Assembly: GCA_016720395.1 (NCBI GenBank)
Contig: JADKKR010000001.1
Coordinates: 248,001 to 312,000 of the forward strand
Source: Geobacteraceae bacterium
GTDB lineage: Bacteria > Desulfobacterota > Desulfuromonadia > Geobacterales > Pseudopelobacteraceae
Direction of reading: 5' to 3'
Length of the DNA stretch: 64,000 bases
This document shows positions 56,075 to 64,000 of this stretch, piece by piece. A program made the translations under genes and the position numbers. Under the pieces are notes generated by a model. It saw only the letters and a list, made by a program, of their open reading frames with translations. It was not told the origin of the DNA and made no database searches. How positions within the stretch are numbered: position 1 is the first letter of the stretch; each line of letters opens with the position of its first letter.

Positions 56075-56986
56075 TTATTTGATCAGTGTAGCCATTATAG
56101 CCTTTTGAATATGGAGACGGTTTTCAGCCTCGTCCCAGACGACAGAATTCTTCCCCTCGATGACCGAGTCGGAGATCTCCTCGCCGCGGTGGGCCGGGAG
56201 GCAGTGCAGCACGATGCAGTCCGGCTTGGCCAGGCCCAGGAGGTGATCATCCAGACAGTAGCCGGCAAAGGCCCGTTCCCGCTCCTTCTGCTCGTTCTCC
56301 TGACCCATGCTGGCCCAGACATCGGTGTTGATGACATCAGCACCGGCAACCGCCGCCTTCGGGTCGGTCGTCAGCGAAATCAGCCCGGGGGCTCTCGCAG
56401 TGGCCCACGCCATGACCTTCTGATCCGGCTCATATCCTGCCGGGCAGGCCAAACGCAATTTAAATCCGAAGATTGCAGCCGCTTCGATCCAGGTGTTGGC
56501 CATGTTGTTGCCGTCTCCAACCCAGGCAAAGGTCAGTCCTTCGTAGGTCCCCTTGTGTTCGATAACCGTCAGCAGGTCGGCCATGATCTGGCAGGGGTGG
56601 AACAGGTCCGTCAGGCCGTTTATCACCGGTACATCCGAGAATTTCGCGAACTCCTCAACGATCTCCTGACCAAAAGTCCGGATCATCACCCCGTCACAGT
56701 AACGCGCCATGACACGGGCAGTGTCCTTGATCGGTTCGCCGCGCCCCATCTGGGAATTGCCGGAGGACATGAACAATCCGTGACCGCCCAGTTGAAAGAC
56801 ACCCACTTCGAACGAGACGCGTGTCCGTGTAGAAGCCTTTTCGAAAATCAGGGCCACCGTCTTCCCATCGAGCAGCCTGTGCGGAACACCCCGCATCTGT
56901 TTCTCCTTCAGCTCGCGAGCCAGGGTCAGCATGCCGTACAGTTCGATTTCATTGAAATCATGCAGCGCCAGAAAATGTCGTGCCAT
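56075..56986 (-). CDS. argF: Ornithine carbamoyltransferase
   Basis: ArgF makes citrulline from ornithine and carbamoyl phosphate. The 303-residue protein has the carbamoyl-phosphate motif SXRT as KASTRTRVSFE, the HPCQIMADL loop and the ornithine-binding HCLPAHRGEEI. The start is taken at ATG 56986 (MARHFLALHD), which matches the family; an ATG at 56998, directly after the argD stop, is in frame and has a fair site (GAGGCGTAA), so the protein could be four residues longer. argD and argF are separated by only a dozen bases or overlap the leader. Confidence 0.95.
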   Translation of the reverse strand: MARHFLALHDFNEIELYGMLTLARELKEKQMRGVPHRLLDGKTVALIFEKASTRTRVSFEVGVFQLGGHGLFMSSGNSQMGRGEPIKDTARVMARYCDGVMIRTFGQEIVEEFAKFSDVPVINGLTDLFHPCQIMADLLTVIEHKGTYEGLTFAWVGDGNNMANTWIEAAAIFGFKLRLACPAGYEPDQKVMAWATARAPGLISLTTDPKAAVAGADVINTDVWASMGQENEQKERERAFAGYCLDDHLLGLAKPDCIVLHCLPAHRGEEISDSVIEGKNSVVWDEAENRLHIQKAIMATLIK

Positions 56987-56998
56987 AGTCGCCCCCAT

Positions 56999-58195
56999 TT
57001 ACGCCTCGATCTCGGCGAAAATGCCGTCAAGAATAGCAATCATCTGATTAATCTCCTGCTTGGTCACCGTCAATGGCGGGACAAATCGCAGAACCGTATC
57101 GTGAGTAACGTTCAAAAGTACTCCCCGCTCGTGCCCCTTCTTGACAATATCCCCGGCGGGAAAATCCAGGGCCATGCCGATCATCAAACCGATTCCGCGC
57201 ACCTCTTTCACAAACTTATATTTATGCTGGAGCGACTCAAGCTCGCCTTCCAGATACTCGCCGATCTCTTCGCAGCGATTGAGGATGCCATCCTCCAGGA
57301 TAGCCCGTACCGTGGCGATAGCTGCGGCGCAGACCAGAGGGTTGCCGCCGAACGTCGATCCGTGGGTACCGGGCACGAAGGCCGCTGCGTAGCGGTCTGT
57401 CGCCAGCATGGTCCCGATGGGGGCCCCACCGGCCAGAGCCTTGGCCAGGGTCATGATATCCGGAACTATGTCGAAATGTTCATAGGCGAACAGCTTGCCG
57501 GTACGTCCCATGCCGACCTGCACCTCGTCGAAAATCAGGATCAGGTCATGCTTGTCACAGAGGCGGCGAACCTCCTGGAAATAACCGGGGGACGGGACAT
57601 TCACCCCCCCTTCGCCCTGGATAGGTTCCAGCATGATCGCGCAGGTGGTGGGAGTGATGGCGCCCTCGAGGGCATCCACGTCATCAAAAGCAACATGCTT
57701 GAATCCATGCAGCAACGGATCGAAAAAACGCTGAACCTTCTCCTGACCGGTAGCGGAAACCGTAGCCATGGTCCGGCCATGGAACGAGTCGGCTGCCGTG
57801 ATGATCTCATAGCGCTCCGGACCATAGGTGTCGCGGCTGTACTTGCGGGCCAGCTTGATAGCCGCCTCGTTGGCCTCGGCGCCGCTGTTGCAGAAGAAGG
57901 CCTTGTCAGCAAACGAATGCCGGCAAAGCAGTTCCGCCAGCTCGATCTGCTGGGGGATCTGGTAATAGTTGGAGCAGTGGATCAACTCGGCAGCCTGCTT
58001 CTGCAGGGCCGCGACAACCTTGGGATGACAGTGGCCGAGATTGTTGACCGCCACACCCCCGAGAAAATCCAGATATTCTTTACCGTCTGCATCCCAGAGG
58101 CGGCAGCCTTCACCCCTGACCGGGACAATCGGGTAGCGGCCATAGGTCCGCATGATGTATCTATCTGATTTTTCGATCCACTGTTGACTGTTCAT
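56999..58195 (-). CDS. argD: Acetylornithine aminotransferase
   Basis: ArgD forms N-acetylornithine from the semialdehyde with glutamate as donor. The 398-residue PLP enzyme has the class III signatures FCNSGAEANEAAIKLARK, FHGRTMAT, FDEVQVGMGRTG and the PLP lysine in TLAKALAGGAPIG. The start is ATG 58195 (MNSQQWIEKSD); the frame is open for 17 more codons into a repeat element, which are unlikely to be coding. The ribosome binding site GAGGAGCTGAACTTAAT is close to the repeat end. It lies 130 bases after argB. Confidence 0.96.
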   Translation of the reverse strand: MNSQQWIEKSDRYIMRTYGRYPIVPVRGEGCRLWDADGKEYLDFLGGVAVNNLGHCHPKVVAALQKQAAELIHCSNYYQIPQQIELAELLCRHSFADKAFFCNSGAEANEAAIKLARKYSRDTYGPERYEIITAADSFHGRTMATVSATGQEKVQRFFDPLLHGFKHVAFDDVDALEGAITPTTCAIMLEPIQGEGGVNVPSPGYFQEVRRLCDKHDLILIFDEVQVGMGRTGKLFAYEHFDIVPDIMTLAKALAGGAPIGTMLATDRYAAAFVPGTHGSTFGGNPLVCAAAIATVRAILEDGILNRCEEIGEYLEGELESLQHKYKFVKEVRGIGLMIGMALDFPAGDIVKKGHERGVLLNVTHDTVLRFVPPLTVTKQEINQMIAILDGIFAEIEA

Positions 58196-58212
58196 ATTAA
58201 GTTCAGCTCCTC

Positions 58213-58328
58213 GGAACGTGTATTTTTTCAAGATCAAGTCGGCCAAGAACGACGCGGAAGCCTAGCAGCGCTACGCTGCACAGGGAGGCTCGACGGCCAA
58301 AGCCGATATTGGGAAAAATTCGCGTTCC
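58213..58328. mobile_element. 116-bp terminal-inverted-repeat element between argB and argD
   Basis: Imperfect 16-bp inverted ends (GGAACGTGTATTTTTT and GAAAAATTCGCGTTCC) pair at 13 of 16 positions. Between them lie nested pairings TCGGC...GCCGA, AGCC...GGCT and a central GCAGCG-CTA-CGCTGC hairpin (58265-58279), so the whole unit can form a cruciform. It contains no gene. It fills nearly the whole argB-argD gap and looks like a MITE-type or other palindromic repeat, though an RNA structure in the arg transcript is possible. Confidence 0.6.
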
Positions 58329-58330
58329 AT

Positions 58331-59420
<1,090 letters not shown>

Positions 59421-59422
<2 letters not shown>

Positions 59423-59451
59423 AAATAAAAATGCCAACCTTAAAGCTGGCA
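59421..59451 (-). terminator. Terminator of the hybrid kinase gene
   Basis: On the minus strand TGCCAGCTTTAAGGTTGGCA forms a stem followed by TTTTTATTTTT. It lies 34 bases after the stop at 59485 and separates this gene from the arg cluster. Confidence 0.85.
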
Positions 59452-59484
59452 GTCTAGCGCACGTCCTGCAAAACCTCAAAAGAT

Positions 59485-60609
59485 TTATTGCATCGGCAGC
59501 ATGACCGTGACCGTCGCCCCCAGACCCGGCTGGCTGTCCAGACTGACACTTCCTCCGTGCAGCCGGATAAACTCCCGGGCATAAAACAATCCCAGACCAA
59601 AACCCCGCACCTGACCGGTATTACCCGGATCGATCTGGTAAAATTTTTCAAACACCTTGGGGATCTCGTCACGAGGAATGCCGACTCCCGTATCGGAGAC
59701 GATTATGCACACATTGTCCCCGGCGTCGAGCAGGGAGATTGAAACGCTGCCCAGTTCCCCGGAGAACTTGTAGGCATTGTCGATGATCTGCTGCAGCGCG
59801 AAGGTAATCTTTTTCCGGTCCAGGTTTAAAGGGGGCAGTGACACCTCATGAAAATCCGTCTCAATACCGGGCTTGCTTTGAGCCTCTTGTGATCCGTAAA
59901 CTATGGCCGCCACGAGCAGGTTGAGGTCGCATGGCTCACGCTGCAACCCTCCGCCATTTCCTTCCATTACCTGGCTGAAGGCCAGCAGGTCGTTTACTAT
60001 CCGGCTCAGGTAAAATGTTTCTTCATTGATCATCTGCACGTTCCGGGTAAATGCAGGATCATTCATATCATAGACGCCGTGCTGTATATCCTGCAGAAAC
60101 AGGGAAATCGCAGTGATCGGGGTACGGAGTTTATGCGAGATGAGCGAAAGAAAGATGCTCTTGAGAAGATCCAGTTTCTTAAGATTCGCCAGCTCTTCTT
60201 TCAGCGCTTTCTTTGCAAGGGCCTTTTCAACAGATGTCTTTAGCTGCAGCAGGTTGATCGGCTTGTTGATAAAATCATCGGCACCCTCTTTGAGGGCGGC
60301 AAGAATAATATCCTTTTCAACGAAACCGGTCATGATAATGACGACCGCCGTTGGATCGATATCCTTGACCTTGCGCAGGAGATCGAGCCCGGTCCCCCCC
60401 GGCATCATCACGTCAGTCAGCACCAGATCGATGGATTCCTTTTCGTACACCCGCAGGGCGCCTTCACAACTCCCGGCATGAAAGACATCGTACCCCTTGA
60501 GGGCTTTGGCACAGAGCTCCCTGATGACGACCTCATCATCAACTATCAGGATGGTAGCCGCTTTTGTTTGCGGGGCGATTACTTCGCTATGCAGATGTTG
60601 CAGCATCAT
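59485..60609 (-). CDS. Response regulator-histidine kinase hybrid
   Basis: The 374-residue soluble protein has an N-terminal receiver domain (about 18-135; phospho-acceptor Asp66 in LVLTDVMMPGG, Lys in INKPINL), a HisKA domain with His159 in SLISHKLRTPIT (the usual HELRTP has Lys for Glu here), and an HATPase domain with N-box QQIIDNAYKFSG, G1 SDTGVGIP and G2 GFGLGLFYAREF. This receiver-first order lets another kinase control this one. It has no sensor or output domain, so it must take its signal from a partner. It has its own terminator; alaS lies just upstream (31-base gap). The output partner is unknown. Confidence 0.85.
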   Translation of the reverse strand: MMLQHLHSEVIAPQTKAATILIVDDEVVIRELCAKALKGYDVFHAGSCEGALRVYEKESIDLVLTDVMMPGGTGLDLLRKVKDIDPTAVVIIMTGFVEKDIILAALKEGADDFINKPINLLQLKTSVEKALAKKALKEELANLKKLDLLKSIFLSLISHKLRTPITAISLFLQDIQHGVYDMNDPAFTRNVQMINEETFYLSRIVNDLLAFSQVMEGNGGGLQREPCDLNLLVAAIVYGSQEAQSKPGIETDFHEVSLPPLNLDRKKITFALQQIIDNAYKFSGELGSVSISLLDAGDNVCIIVSDTGVGIPRDEIPKVFEKFYQIDPGNTGQVRGFGLGLFYAREFIRLHGGSVSLDSQPGLGATVTVMLPMQ

Positions 60610-60640
60610 GTCAGTCCTTATACCCCATGAATCACAGTGG

Positions 60641-63274
<2,634 letters not shown>

Positions 63275-63305
63275 CGTTCCCCTCAACACATATGGTGATT
63301 TACTT

Positions 63306-63791
63306 TTACCGTCCCGTGGCCCGCAGGGCGCTCATTATCGCAGAAAGAGAAAATCCGCGACGCTGAAGAAACCCCACGGTACGGCGTTTTTCCCTGTCGC
63401 TCGCCGTGGAAAATGAAAAACCGCTGAAGCGGCGCTCAACGACTGTATTCACTTCCTCGATTTCATCATGCTCACCCAGGACACGGCCGAGCACCTCGGA
63501 CACCAGCTCCGGCGGGAGTCCCCGCCGGCGCATCTCCTGACGCAGCCGGGGACCGTAGTAGCGACCGGCAGCCACTGCCGATTCGGCAAAACGTTCCGCA
63601 AAACGGCGGTCATCAACCCAGCCCTCAGACACCACCCGTACGAGAGCATCTTCGAGATCCGCTTCGTCAAGGTCCCTGCCGCGAAGCTTTTCCCGCAGCC
63701 TGGCCACGGTATAGTCCCGCGCGTTCAGAAGCCGCAGTGCATACAGGTAGGCCCGCTCCGGCGAAGACGGCTCAGAACTTCTCGATATCAA
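63306..63791 (-). CDS. recX: Regulatory protein RecX
   Basis: RecX binds RecA and limits its filaments during recombination and SOS. The protein is about 161 residues from the TTG at 63791, with the three-helix repeats of the family ([51 protein letters not shown]). The start is uncertain: the frame is open to 63893 and an ATG at 63851 is also possible, but those residues overlap the pilT-type gene and look out of family. It overlaps the end of that gene by about 20 bases and precedes alaS. Confidence 0.88.
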   Translation of the reverse strand: MISRSSEPSSPERAYLYALRLLNARDYTVARLREKLRGRDLDEADLEDALVRVVSEGWVDDRRFAERFAESAVAAGRYYGPRLRQEMRRRGLPPELVSEVLGRVLGEHDEIEEVNTVVERRFSGFSFSTASDREKRRTVGFLQRRGFSLSAIMSALRATGR

Positions 63792-64000
63792 GAGGTTCCG
63801 GTTCCACAGCCGGATTGTCTTCCTTGTTCTCGAAGCCTTCCCATGAGGCATCGGACGTGCCTGAAATACCGGAAACCTTGAGAGCGAAGTCATCCGGGTT
63901 GGAACTCTGCCGTAATGCTTCGTCGTAGGAGATCAGGCTCGCCGTATAGAGTTTCATCAGCGACTGGTCAAACGTCTGCATCCCGTAACTGACAAATCCC
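63772..64000 (-). CDS. Twitching motility ATPase PilT-type, C-terminal end (truncated by window edge)
   Basis: These 75 residues (open to base 64000) are the C-terminal end of a PilT/PilU-type ATPase that retracts type IV pili. The segment GFVSYGMQTFDQSLMKLY is the characteristic end of the family (as in SYGMQTFDQAL), followed by ISYDEALRQSSNPDDF. The tail of about 30 residues after that is acidic and not conserved. The ATPase core lies beyond the window. It ends at 63772, overlapping the recX start, so the two may be coupled. Confidence 0.85.
   Translation of the reverse strand, partial: GFVSYGMQTFDQSLMKLYTASLISYDEALRQSSNPDDFALKVSGISGTSDASWEGFENKEDNPAVEPEPLDIEKF

Noticed and set aside
55175..58168. 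Plus-strand open frame of 997 codons
   Set aside because: It lies opposite argG, argF and argD, which are unmistakable; the long frame is a GC-rich shadow.

Overview
The window reads as an ordinary chromosomal stretch of a Geobacter-like deltaproteobacterium (Desulfuromonadota, Geobacterales; the Geobacter / Trichlorobacter / Pelobacter propionicus group). This rests on gene content and protein style: a single 14-gene nuo operon whose NuoF carries extra Fe-S domains, an F0 operon (atpZ-atpI-atpB-atpE) without F1 genes beside it, a tungsten/molybdenum aldehyde:ferredoxin oxidoreductase, bacteriohemerythrin, a LonB-like protease, a small SAP-type protein and an orphan gspAB pair. The DNA is moderately GC-rich and densely coded, with strong Shine-Dalgarno sites. 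I see no rRNA, tRNA, CRISPR array, prophage or transposase gene.

Layout. 1-7 kb: 3' end of a siroheme nitrite/sulfite reductase, tag, a secreted double rhodanese, AOR, a glycosyltransferase and an isochorismatase-fold hydrolase. 7-11 kb: dusB-ntrB-ntrC on the minus strand, the nifR3-ntrBC order of other proteobacteria; the ntrC-like gene is frameshifted exactly at its GAFTGA motif. 11-14.7 kb: a TatA/B protein, Hsp20, a DUF1847 protein and ligA, which is frameshifted just before its BRCT domain. 14.7-31.8 kb: HD-domain protein, Lon-like protease, bacteriohemerythrin, the SAP-like small protein, purC, ppiD, a LOG-family protein, a transpeptidase, lpxH, UPF0158, an AI-2E family permease, a copper P-type ATPase, tpx, a Nudix hydrolase, a small lipoprotein, a second glycosyltransferase and DUF2288. 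31.9-47.0 kb: the nuoA-N operon on the minus strand. 47.4-50.4 kb: hemL and the F0 genes on the plus strand. 50.4-59.2 kb: a minus-strand block encoding arginine synthesis (argB, argD, argF, argG, argH, with a DUF2019 gene inserted), then gspA, gspB and a lipoprotein. 59.5-64 kb: a response regulator-histidine kinase hybrid, alaS, recX and the 3' end of a pilT-type gene.

How the genes work together. Complex I moves electrons from NADH to quinone and pumps ions; the F0 genes encode the rotor and stator channel of the ATP synthase that uses that gradient. The arg genes take N-acetylglutamate to arginine apart from argC and argJ, which are not here. dusB-ntrBC suggests nitrogen or other sigma-54 control. 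The remaining genes are mostly single housekeeping genes.

The most unusual material is not a new gene system. It consists of two frameshifts, several palindromic repeat families (one of which has supplied the C-terminal tail of NtrB), a 77-bp tandem repeat carrying two hairpins per unit, a terminal-inverted-repeat element between argB and argD, and a palindrome in the nuoA leader. I found no convincing undescribed multi-gene system.
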